Part shown: one piece after another, positions 55,875 to 64,000 of the stretch
Numbering within the stretch: the first letter of the stretch is position 1
How the letters are laid out: every line of letters starts with the position of its first letter
Source of the DNA: Acarospora socialis
Lineage: Eukaryota; Ascomycota; Lecanoromycetes; Acarosporales; Acarosporaceae
Assembly: GCA_025617375.2 (NCBI GenBank)
Contig: JAMYGW020000006.1
Span: 253,001 to 317,000, forward strand
Length of the DNA stretch: 64,000 nt
Reading direction: 5' to 3'
Position numbers and translations under genes: made by a program
Notes under the pieces: model-generated
Databases searched by the model: none
The model's input: only the letters and a program-made list of their open reading frames with translations
What the model was told of the DNA's origin: nothing

Positions 55875-57236
55875 TCAGATAATGGAACGCCCTACTGCGA
55901 GCACACTTGTGCCGTGGTGGAGATCTCTTGAACCGAAGGTCGAAAACGATGCAACACTGCATGATCTCAAGCTGGTCGGGTTGGTTGATATATCAAGGAG
56001 CCGCGAGGCCTCGTTATCTCGCATGGACATCTCCGGGTTCTGGGTAGATTCAGAGGTCCGCTTTCGACGCAGTTTTAGCCGCAGGAATAGCTGCTTTCCG
56101 ATACGTGTTGGAGAGGAGACTTTGGGCCGCTGGTCTGTCAAGGTCTTGGTAGATCCTGCATCGTCTTCTTCCTTCTCCTTGTTATACGTATCTAGCGAAA
56201 GTACGGGCGCGTCTTGCTGAGCGGCTGGCTCGGCGTGCATGGGGTGGCTTACACTGATACGATTCTCGGCTGGCTCAGCGTGCATTGAGTGGCTTGTACC
56301 AATCCAATTCTCGGGCCGGAAGGACAGATCGGCCTTGGTACGCACAGGTTGTAGATCCCATTCGGGCGAGAGAGCCTTGCTGCACAACCGTCTGAATTGA
56401 AGAAGGAAATCGATGTCGTACTTGAACGATCCGCGACATGATTGGATGATGTGCTTCGTAGCCGGTGGGGTTATACGTAGAGCGTCATAGTTGACCTCGC
56501 CAAGATGACGTAGATACTTGTGGTACTGTGCTGTCACATCCCGTGGATTGGGTATCCGTGACAGAAGACTGAATGCTTCGAACTGGAATTCGACCTGGTC
56601 ACTCCAGAGCGGTCCATCACCCTGCCACCCGGCTATGAATGCAGGTCTCTCAACATGGCAGCTGGATTTCGCATAAAGGTGCCGCGAGTCATGCACGCGT
56701 CTGGCCTCATCCTTGGGGAGCCTCCCATCTAGCGGCGAATCGCACCAAAGACAGATTCGCCGGCTCGCTTCGTCATCTTCCAAGCTATTTCCACACCCTT
56801 GGCCACAGCATTTGTTCAGTCGAACGGCAGAGTCGTCTTTCTGAGCAGTCTTGCATCGCAGACACAGCCACCCATCATCTGCCGTACAGTAGCAGAAGTT
56901 TCCCGCCTGAGCGAAGGCGGTGTATGGCGTCCTCTTCGCGCAGGGGTCGTCCATACGAGCCCCGGCGTGACGGTTTCCGGAAAGCCAGCATTTGCCGCAG
57001 AAGCGACGTCGTCGGTTCTGGAAATTGTTCTCCTGCTTCCCGAAGGAAGCTTTGATGATGCATCCCTCGCACACCGGCTTGGAGCACATTCTGCAACCTC
57101 GAGCGTTTGCGCCTTTGGTGTGCTGAGGTTCCGAGCATAGTAGCTGGCTTGTTGGCTGTGGGTTCAGCCATGCATCGCTTTCAGCCAGTACTTTAGGCCC
57201 TGATACGGCTACGCTCGCCGGACTGTCGAGAGCCAT
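55875..57236 (-). CDS. Cysteine-rich fungal protein, unknown function (453 aa)
   Basis: One exon with ATG at 57236 (context AAGCCATGG). The first 170 residues contain a dense series of paired cysteines (48/51, 56/59, 80/83, 115/117, 125/128, 143/144/148, 162/165), typical of a multi-zinc fold, with R-R-R-R at 75-78. The middle (about 185-300) looks globular, with W-S-D-Q-V-E-F-Q-F-E-A-F-S-L-L. The C-terminal third is disordered and basic, with R-L-K-L-R-R-K-R near 390. A tandem 15-residue duplication (S-M-H-A-E-P-A type) comes from a 45-bp DNA repeat. I recall similar uncharacterised proteins in filamentous ascomycetes but no named family. A zinc-binding or protein-interaction role is inferred. 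Confidence 0.7.
   Translation of the reverse strand: MALDSPASVAVSGPKVLAESDAWLNPQPTSQLLCSEPQHTKGANARGCRMCSKPVCEGCIIKASFGKQENNFQNRRRRFCGKCWLSGNRHAGARMDDPCAKRTPYTAFAQAGNFCYCTADDGWLCLRCKTAQKDDSAVRLNKCCGQGCGNSLEDDEASRRICLWCDSPLDGRLPKDEARRVHDSRHLYAKSSCHVERPAFIAGWQGDGPLWSDQVEFQFEAFSLLSRIPNPRDVTAQYHKYLRHLGEVNYDALRITPPATKHIIQSCRGSFKYDIDFLLQFRRLCSKALSPEWDLQPVRTKADLSFRPENWIGTSHSMHAEPAENRISVSHPMHAEPAAQQDAPVLSLDTYNKEKEEDDAGSTKTLTDQRPKVSSPTRIGKQLFLRLKLRRKRTSESTQNPEMSMRDNEASRLLDISTNPTSLRSCSVASFSTFGSRDLHHGTSVLAVGRSII
56222..56311 (-). repeat. 45-bp tandem duplication inside the cysteine-rich gene
   Basis: Two copies of a 45-bp unit starting CGGCTGGCTC (56222-56266 and 56267-56311), about 80% identical, keep the reading frame and give two 15-residue repeats. 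Confidence 0.8.
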
Positions 57237-57891
57237 GGCTTGTAGGAGTGTACACTAGATAGACCTGTAGCCTGAACCCAAGTGAAAGCTGGGGGAAGGG
57301 CTGCTGCTAGTAGTTCGGACAATAAAACTTTGAGAGAACAGAACACACTGATGACTGAAATGCAAGATCTTAGTGAAAGAGATGGGAGAAAGATCGCGGA
57401 GGTTGCCCGAATATGGACTTGGTTGTCTTACTCCAACTGCTATTGGAACGGGTACACTGCAGCCTTATACAGGGATTCAAGTCCACCACGGGATATAGGA
57501 CGATCGATCAGGCGGCTCTTAACCTATCAAAGATCTCATTCTCTGCGGCATTGTATTCATTGATCTGATCTGGCTGTCAAACAAAAGAGATATGCTGGGA
57601 ACAGTACTTACTTCTTCAATTTACACAGTTGCATTGTATGGCAGTAGAGAGCCTGAGGCACATCTCAAAGCAGGGTAACCGGGACGGGGATAGTTCAGAG
57701 CAGCCGTTCGGAAGCTGCCGCCGCTAGCACAGCATCTGACAAGAGCCTCGTCGTGGATATTTGTTTATGCCTGAACTTTCACCACGCTCAAGTCCAGTCA
57801 TGCTCCCATACTTCCTGTGACCTTTGCGCAATACTACGCGTCTCAAGCTTTACAGATCGACCACGCGCATTGTGTCGCATCCTTCAGCGTC
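57237..57891. promoter_or_regulatory. Divergent upstream region of the cysteine-rich gene and LSM8
   Basis: About 650 bp between two divergent starts. Small open frames (for example 57282-57563) have no domain. Both promoters should be here, but no specific element could be assigned. Confidence 0.45.
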
Positions 57892-58271
57892 ATGTCACTG
57901 CAGCCGTACGTCAACAGTAAGCTATCCAATCCCTCTTCCTCTCCCGAAGGACTAGTCTGCCCTCGACTCTCACGCTGCTAACTCGCACAACGTTGGAAGA
58001 GAAGGTCCTCGTCCTTACTGCCGACGGTCGCACCTTGACAGGCACCTTATTGTCTTGTGACCAATTGACCAATCTCGTCCTCAACCAAACCATCGAACGC
58101 GTCATACGGCCTCCAGACGATCCAGAGCCAAGTGCCGAAGTCAGCCATGGCTTGTACCTGATACGAGGGGAGAATGTTACGTTGTGCGGCTTGGTCAATG
58201 AGGAGCTGGACGCCAGTATTGACTGGGAGCAAGTTCGGGGAAGTGTGATTAGAGGGATAAAGCACTCATAA
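57892..58271 (+). CDS. LSM8: U6 snRNA-associated Sm-like protein LSm8 (98 aa)
   Basis: A 25-bp first exon (57892-57916) encodes M-S-L-Q-P-Y-V-N and one base of the next codon. An 83-bp intron with a CTAAC branch point (57917-57999) follows, then exon 2 at 58000-58271. The joined start M-S-L-Q-P-Y-V-N-K-K-V-L-V-L-T-A-D-G-R matches the family. The Sm1 motif is D-G-R-T-L-T-G-T-L with N-L-V-L, and Sm2 is Y-L-I-R-G-E-N-V-T-L-C-G. LSm8 caps the nuclear Lsm2-8 ring that binds the U6 3' end and supports splicing and nuclear RNA decay. Length is normal. The tiny first exon would be missed by an ORF-based call. Confidence 0.95.
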
Positions 58272-59550
58272 TAGCTCGCGGAAGCTCGGCGTACCCAGAC
58301 CTAGCGGGGCCAAAGGAGCTAGAGTGGTTCAGATTTTGGATATGCAGGAGGAACTCGAAGGCTGCACTTAAGCTCATAAAGCCATTCTCTGCGGCTACGA
58401 AGCTATTGGTCTGAGAAAGAGACGTCAATGTTTTCTGGCGTACGAGCGCATAAGTTTTCCAAGAGTATGTCACTCACCCAGTCTGCAGCTGAAGAACTGT
58501 GAAAATAACACGCTGTTACTGCATTGCAGAGTGTGACTCAAGATCTACGTCTCGAGCATACCATGCAAGTTAAGATGGCAAACAGTTTGTGCTCGGGCCG
58601 AGCCGGAGATGTGGATATAAGCAGTTGAATTTGACTCTTCAATCTTTCCGTCAATTGCTTGCGCCATGTCATAGTTTGATCTTGGATTACAGTTGCCGTC
58701 AGCGGCATCATAAAAATGACACGTATGCAGCCTTGCCCAAGGTTGATCTAAGCGTTACGTTATCTCAAGCGTTCAAAATAAATACTGCCCTCCTATATGT
58801 ACTGCTCTTTAGGAGTTCCAGCGCCCAGTGGTCGCATCAGTTCTATTCACAAGGGCCGCCTATATATATAACATATATATGTATAGTGTATGCCGATGTG
58901 CTTTCACTTCGGCCGAACTAGCTCTTTACTTGGAGGCGTCAGTGCTGGTCAGCCACGACCTGTCACGGGCTTCAGTTACGTGCTGTTGTGTGACTTGGTA
59001 GGCAGAACCCGAGCGCTTTACTGTCTAGTGAAGGGCACGGCCCTCCGCTGATGCAGTGTACCTGCTGTGAATGGGTACCTCGGCTTTGGGGGTTTGGCTT
59101 TGGTGGTTAACAAGGCAGACAGTGCTCGGCGCTCGCCGCAACCGGCGAGTCTCGTATGAGCCAGACCTGAGTCTGGCCAGAGTCAAATCCTTCGTGGCAA
59201 CAACCGGTTGCGCTTGCGGTTCTGGAAGTCTCTTCACCGAGTGACGGGCAAGGTCAGCGCACTGCTGAACCATTCATTATGCTCTTCACTGCTGGGATTC
59301 ATTGGCCTCAGCTGTCAATATCGACGGCTTCAGTTACCAACTCGGCATTCACATTGTCTCCAGCGGTCTTGGCATCGACCTTAAAACCACCGATTCCACC
59401 TTTAGTTTTTACTTCTGCATCCTTCAGATCTTCAAATAAAGCTTCTCAAATCTGATCCACTTCCCGTGCCGCGTCGCTACAGTTTCGGAAGCCAACGATA
59501 ACACTGAAAGAACACCAATACCGGTTCAGACGTCCATCAACGAGCTCGAA
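58272..59550. other. Intergenic region with no recognised gene
   Basis: About 1.28 kb. It contains an unsupported open frame (58589-58921), a short TA-rich run at about 58860-58885, and a small perfect inverted pair (CCAGACC / GAGTCTGG type) near 59161-59178. It ends in the likely promoter of the gene at 59551. Nothing here resembles a tRNA or a transposon. Confidence 0.5.
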
Positions 59551-60819
59551 ATGTCTAACCCAACCGCCGCTAGGTGGTTCGCCCCAAGAAACCAGTTTTT
59601 CAATAACCAGATAGACTACGCATTTCCCGGTAGAGACAGCGCAGCCATCAAGCGGGAGCTGCGTAGCTGGGACGTTAGACTTTCTGACGACCTCCCTTGG
59701 ACATACTACGGGTATGTGCGCCGATCTGATAGCCTCCCCTGCTACAGCCCCGCTACTCAAGGAGCGCTTGTGTTTGCAGATGTTGTGGGAACCAAGGAAC
59801 ACAAGGAGTCGGTGAAGAACTTTCAAGCCGACAACGAACTTTCGAAGGATAAGCTGGAGCTCGTTAAGCAGCAGGAGCGCACAATCCGAGAGAAGTTGGC
59901 CAAATTTTACAGACTAAACCCGCTATATAATCTCGACATGCTAGACGAAGACGGCGGAAACGGATTATCCGATAAAGAACACGCAAGAGTGAAACACAGC
60001 ATCAGAAACGACGGTGCCTACTTCTACCCCGAGATTGTCGGCTTCGTGCTCAGCCGCCAAACTTCAGAAGAGAAAATGGCCATACTCAGACTTTACAGTG
60101 GAGAAGGGCGGTCCAAGCATCCCCGCCACACACTCATGATCATCGAAATGTTCGATGACGCCAAAGCCACTCGTTGCGGTGAAAGTTCGGGCTATGTCAT
60201 AGCCTATGACTTCCTCGCCGACATGATCACAATCAAACAATGGTTATCTTCACCGGACCATCATCCGCTGGAAGACCCCTGGTTCGAACTTAGAGACGAC
60301 GGGGTTTCCTGTATGGGTCACCCAAGCGAGCTACTCCATCAAATCGTGTCTCGTGAAGGTCTGGTCAAAGAACACCCCAACTACGGCTTTGCTTTACTTA
60401 CGCGGTTCATGGCCGGCCGTTGGTTGTCATGTTATTTCGAGCAACTAGGCTTGAGCTCGACAGCGGCGCCGGACGGCTCTCACTACGTTCATGCTCAGTT
60501 GAAGAAAGCTTTATCTAGCTATGCTGCGGAGCTAGACAAACTCGATGTTCCAGGTGTTGACATGGATGGCGAAGGGAGAAAGAAAGCTACCAACTATAGG
60601 AAACCTCGCAGCGGCACACAAGAGGTGTATGGAGAGATGATCGACTATCTCGAAAGCCGGGAGGTTGATCTGGCGGAGATCGCAGTCGAGGAGCGGAATG
60701 CAGGCAAATCGATGGCAGCGGAGAACTTGGCGAAGTTCTACGATGGGGTTTCAAGGGCTGCGAGGGCTTTGTTGGTCGAGCCTGATGTTGACTTTTCCTT
60801 TGAGTCTAGGGTCTGGTAG
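59551..60819 (+). CDS. Intronless hypothetical protein (422 aa)
   Basis: I do not recognise this protein. The ATG at 59551 has context GAAATGTCT, and in-frame composition is uniform to the stop. The N-terminal region has aromatic blocks (A-R-W-F-A-P-R-N-Q-F-F and W-T-Y-Y-G-Y-V-R-R). A charged helical segment (about 95-125) is followed by a mixed globular middle with I-V-G-F-V-L-S-R and H-T-L-M-I-I-E-M-F. The C-terminal third is helical and acidic, with a patch of K-K-A-T-N-Y-R-K-P-R-S. There is no signal peptide or membrane segment. Long antisense frames are shadows. Real gene with good confidence; function unknown. Confidence 0.8.
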   Translation: MSNPTAARWFAPRNQFFNNQIDYAFPGRDSAAIKRELRSWDVRLSDDLPWTYYGYVRRSDSLPCYSPATQGALVFADVVGTKEHKESVKNFQADNELSKDKLELVKQQERTIREKLAKFYRLNPLYNLDMLDEDGGNGLSDKEHARVKHSIRNDGAYFYPEIVGFVLSRQTSEEKMAILRLYSGEGRSKHPRHTLMIIEMFDDAKATRCGESSGYVIAYDFLADMITIKQWLSSPDHHPLEDPWFELRDDGVSCMGHPSELLHQIVSREGLVKEHPNYGFALLTRFMAGRWLSCYFEQLGLSSTAAPDGSHYVHAQLKKALSSYAAELDKLDVPGVDMDGEGRKKATNYRKPRSGTQEVYGEMIDYLESREVDLAEIAVEERNAGKSMAAENLAKFYDGVSRAARALLVEPDVDFSFESRVW

Positions 60820-61086
60820 ACTGTGTGTCTGCTGTCGAGCGAGTTCTTCCTTGCAGTTTCCTTATGCCTTTGCGTTCTTTTAGGTAGTGCTCACAAATTG
60901 TCAGCCAGAATAGTACTACAACCATAACAAGAGACTGTCAAGCAAATGCTACTGTAGTTCTGCAAAGGTGGAGAGTCAAGAAGACGACTTCAGGGTGCAA
61001 TCGCTAATGCTGGAGAATTAGACATACTAAAGCTAAATCCAATCACACAAAATCGGTATCAGGCCCCAGGAGAGGACGTCCCAACC
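60820..61086. other. Spacer between convergent genes
   Basis: About 270 bp of 3' flanking sequence. No structure seen beyond ordinary non-coding DNA. Confidence 0.5.
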
Positions 61087-61816
61087 CTACTGCACAGCCA
61101 CGATCTTCTTCCAAACCATCCCCAAGCGCTGGAAATATGAAAACAGAGACCCCTTAGGCACAGCACCCAAATACAGCGCCTGCCAATCCGCAGCGAAGGA
61201 CCCTACCACCCACCCAATCAGCTTCACCCGTCACTCTTTCCAAACAATGCAAACAACGAAAGAACTCACCTTCCACAGGCCCCAACTCCGCAAACCCCAA
61301 CGCCTCCAACAGATACGGCGCCAGCAACACCATGATCCCAAACACCACCACCGCAACAACAGCTGCGGTCCAGAGCGGATGCTCCCTCGCAAACTCTCCG
61401 ACAGCATCGACGGCGTCGCTGGCTTTCTGAAATGCGTCGGCCATGGCGCCGCTGAGGCGGGTGCTGCCTTCTTTGACGAGGGTTTCGAGCTCGTGGAAGA
61501 CGGCCTTGGCGAGGGATGCGTACCATGTATCCCAGGAAGTGGTGGAGGGACGGTTGGCGTGGATGATCGAGCGGATGGAGGCGTCGAGGGTGGGGCCTGG
61601 CTTGGGGGCTGAGAGGAGGGTGGTTATGATCTCGCAGGCGGCTGCTTGTGGGTTTTGGGGGCTGGAAGACTGGACGGTGATGGGTTGGGTAAACGGGGTT
61701 TTCTTCTCAGTTATAGGTGCGTAGCCGTGAGACCTTGAGATGGTGAATTCGTTGACGGTTGGCTTGCGGGGTGCTGCGCAGGGAATGCACGACAGGAGGC
61801 TGTTGAGCAGGTCCAT
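61087..61816 (-). CDS. ISG12/IFI6-like fungal membrane protein (220 aa)
   Basis: Exons 61816-61270 and 61202-61087 join in frame across a 67-bp intron. The total of 663 bp is exactly 221 codons, and the stop is TAG. The N-terminal 90 residues are polar with cysteines at 10 and 13. A helical region (about 95-145) is followed by a membrane segment (about 147-171, A-A-V-V-A-V-V-V-F-G-I-M-V-L-L) and the block L-E-A-L-G-F-A-E-L-G-P-V-E-G, which continues across the splice into S-F-A-A-D-W-Q and ends with G-S-L-F-S-Y-F-Q-R-L-G-M. This pattern is characteristic of the interferon-induced 6/27 (ISG12) family found widely in fungi, where the role is unknown. The second exon would be missed by a simple ORF call. 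Confidence 0.85.
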
Positions 61817-62177
61817 GTTGGATTTGGGAGTGACGGTTTATGAGGCTGGTAAGATCGGTTTGAGGAACGAAGGGTTAAAAATACTGGGAAACTGAACTGT
61901 GCTGAGACAAGGGACAAATGTCTTAGATAGCGGGTACTTCTTTATTCACTGCCTTCATGTCATGCTAAGCTTATGATGTTATAGTTGGGAGACCATGTGA
62001 TTTGCATATTCAGTTTGTGTTAGAACGGAGGAGTGTCCGGAGCAGCATCCCCTACCGCTTACATAACCCCTCAACACCGGCGCCCATCGAAACCACATAA
62101 ATTGTCCAGGGTTCTTCGAGTTTTGCATCAATTTGTATTGCACAATGCTGTAGGTCTTTCTACAGTATATCAGTAAG
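61817..62177. promoter_or_regulatory. Divergent promoter region
   Basis: About 360 bp between the starts of the ISG12-like gene (minus) and the nucleoside hydrolase gene (plus). No specific motif could be assigned. Confidence 0.45.
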
Positions 62178-63923
62178 ATGGCTTCTCGCAACTGGGTCAT
62201 CATCGATACGGACCCTGTAAGTTCCTATCTCCTAGCTATGCTTTTCCAAAAACGGGCGACAGTCAAGGCTAACCGATCTAGGGCGTGGACGACACCCTTG
62301 CCCTACTCCTCGCCCTGGCCGCCAAACCGGAAGAGATAGAAATCCTATTGATATCCGTTACATTTGGGAATGTTGAGGTTCAAAAGTAGATGACAATTTT
62401 CCCCAACTCAACGGATAGACCTATTCGTCAGTTGACACGCCACACAGCTGCCTGCGAAATTTGGTGTCCATGTTCCACGTCATTGAGAAAGAGCTGGAAT
62501 GGCGGCGAGAGCGTGGTCAGCCGGAAGGCTTCGAAACGATGAAGCGGTTCAAGCCGATTGTGGCGATTGGCGCCGAGCAGCCGTTGGAGGATCAGCGCAT
62601 GATGGCGGACTACTTCCGTACGGTTGCTCTGCCGATATCCTATGCTGCGCCTCAACTAACGCACTCTTCTCCCTATAGACGGCACCGATGGTCTAGGCGG
62701 CATTCATTCCAGCGTATGTTTCACACCCAGACCCAGTCCCCTCAGGCACTTCACCCTCTAACCCACTTCCTCCGCCGGCACAGCACCCACACCTGCACCC
62801 GTCCGAAACCTGGCAGCACCTTTTCGACCCACCGCCCACAAGCAGCCTCCTAACCTCCACCGCGCCCCTCGCACCTACCGAGCTTTCGACCTCCTCGCCG
62901 CTCTACACCCCTTCGCACGCCCCCTCGCACGACGAGATCCTCCGCCTCCTCCGCACCAACCCCGCGGACACCATCACCATCATCGCCATCGGCCCTCTCA
63001 CCAACCTCGCCCTCGCCGCCGCCTCCGAGCCCGAAACGTTCCTGGGCGCCAAAGAAGTCGTCGTCATGGGCGGCGCCCTCGCCGTCCCGGGCAACATCAC
63101 CCCCGTCGCCGAATTCAACACCTACGCCGACGCCATCGCCACCGCCCGCGTCTTCGCCCTGACGTCTCCGCGGCCTGCATCTACCCTCCCGCCCCCTGCG
63201 CCTGCGCCCTCCTCCTCATCACCATCGACCTCACCATCGACAACAGCCACCCCGGACCCCACCCCGCTCTACCCCCGCACCCTCTCCCGCCGCCTCCGCC
63301 TCTCCCTCTTCCCGCTCGACATCACGACGCCCCACCTCCTGCGCCGCTCCACCTTCCGGACGACCATCGCCCCGCTGCTGAGCGCCGGCTCGCCGCTCGC
63401 CGAGTGGGTCGACGCCTTCCTGTCGAGCACGTTCCGCAAGATCTCGACGCTGCAGCCGCCGGTGCCGAACTCGTTGGCCGCGACGGCGACGGAGGAGCGC
63501 GAGCGCGAAGGGAGCGGGGAGGTGGCGCTCAACTTGCACGATCCACTGTGCGTGTGGTATTTGTTGACGCATCCGGAGAGGCGGAAGGAGTTGCAGGAGG
63601 AGGGAGACGGGAGGCAGAGGTGGGGGTTTGCGGACGGGGCGCCGGAGGATATCAGGGTTGAGACGGCGGGGCAGTGGACGCGCGGGATGTGTGTGGTTGA
63701 TCGGAGGGATCGGTTGAAGATGGGCGAGGAGGGTGAGGATGGGGATGGGGAATGGGGAGATAAGGAAGAGGATGGTGAAGAAGGGGACCGGGAGGTGATT
63801 GGCGATGCGGGCCGCTGGTTGGATGTCGGTCGGGGGAATCGGATCTGGAGGGCCGTGAAGAGCCCAGAACCGCCCGGCATGGAGGGCTTCGGGAAGGTGT
63901 TGCTGGAGAGGATTTTTGGGTAG
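62178..63923 (+). CDS. Inosine-uridine preferring nucleoside hydrolase family protein (about 495 aa, four introns)
   Basis: Five exons (62178-62216, 62282-62385, 62448-62617, 62679-62713, 62784-63923) join in frame across introns of 61-70 bp with GT..AG ends; one has a CTAAC branch point. The family's calcium and ribose site D-T-D-P-G-V-D-D spans the first splice (residues 10-17). H-G-T-D-G-L-G-G follows in exon 4. Then come I-I-A-I-G-P-L-T-N-L-A-L-A, V-V-M-G-G-A and, near the C-terminus, N-L-H-D-P-L-C-V-W. Such enzymes hydrolyse ribonucleosides to base and ribose, serving purine and pyrimidine salvage. The protein is longer than bacterial members (about 310) because of a serine/proline-rich insert (near 63165-63285) and an acidic, low-complexity segment near 63700-63800. 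No signal peptide was seen. Confidence 0.9.
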
Positions 63924-64000
63924 GTTGCGATGGGCTAGACGGAGTTGGACAGGGCATGGCGGAGGGAGGGTTGAGTGATGGCGGAGGAAGGGAGACGGTA
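63924..64000. other. 3' flank at the window end
   Basis: 77 bp after the nucleoside hydrolase stop, with no visible feature. Confidence 0.5.

Noticed and set aside
58860-58885. TATATA run as a promoter
   Set aside because: It is a short TA-rich microsatellite more than 650 bp from the nearest gene start.
58589-58921. 110-codon plus-strand frame between LSM8 and the gene at 59551
   Set aside because: No domain, no good start context, and AT-rich low-complexity at its end. Treated as intergenic.
59161-59178. Small inverted pair as a tRNA or terminator
   Set aside because: Only a single short stem, without the other tRNA arms or the T-loop consensus.
63231-63957. Long minus-strand frames opposite the nucleoside hydrolase
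   Set aside because: High GC and biased codons produce open antisense frames. The plus strand carries the recognisable enzyme motifs.

Overview
The window comes from a filamentous ascomycete (Pezizomycotina; Dothideomycetes is my best guess, held loosely). The gene blocks have about 50% GC, short 50-115 bp introns with GT..AG ends and CTAAC-like branch points, and typical fungal proteins (LSM8, a verprolin, a CHORD-CS protein, an ISG12-like membrane protein, a nucleoside hydrolase). They alternate sharply with AT-rich blocks made almost wholly of hypermutated LTR retrotransposons. Such a two-compartment genome is typical of fungi with repeat-induced point mutation (RIP).

Layout. 1-12.2 kb: a chromodomain Ty3/Gypsy fossil (92-11954) with a second copy of the same family nested in its RT region (3059-8772). 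12.2-16.8 kb: a gene island with one small unknown gene, a possible broken gene on the minus strand, and two genes with nucleotidyltransferase-like features. 16.8-41.7 kb: a three-level nest. A Ty1/Copia element (16808-41726) holds a different Ty3/Gypsy element (17926-37400), which holds two chromodomain Ty3/Gypsy copies (17954-24089 and 27833-34012). Every level has matched LTRs and a 5-bp target duplication that I could read. 41.7-43.8 kb: a strip of damaged host sequence with a broken LURP-one-like gene, a SEC11-like signal peptidase and a fold-back MITE. 43.8-50.6 kb: a TA-flanked Tc1/mariner-type non-autonomous element split by a fifth chromodomain Gypsy copy (44161-50233). 50.6-64 kb: a dense gene island with CHORD-CS protein, mitochondrial membrane protein, verprolin, cysteine-rich protein, LSM8, an unknown 422-residue protein, an ISG12-like protein and a nucleoside hydrolase.

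Two observations stand out. First, all five chromodomain Gypsy copies carry, just inside the 3' LTR and antisense to gag-pol, a conserved TATATAAG-like box followed 31-42 bp later by an ATG. At least three of the copies then show a cysteine series with Zn2Cys6-like spacing. The unrelated Gypsy element at 17926-37400 has a cysteine-rich antisense reading frame in the same place. This looks like an antisense accessory gene of fungal Gypsy elements. Second, the hypermutation has removed nearly every CC, GG and CG dinucleotide while leaving CA, TG, CT and AG common. This differs from the CpA preference known from Neurospora RIP. Both premature stops in the flanking LURP-one gene fit the same CpC/CpG context, suggesting leakage of the process into host sequence.

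No rRNA, tRNA or CRISPR features were recognised.
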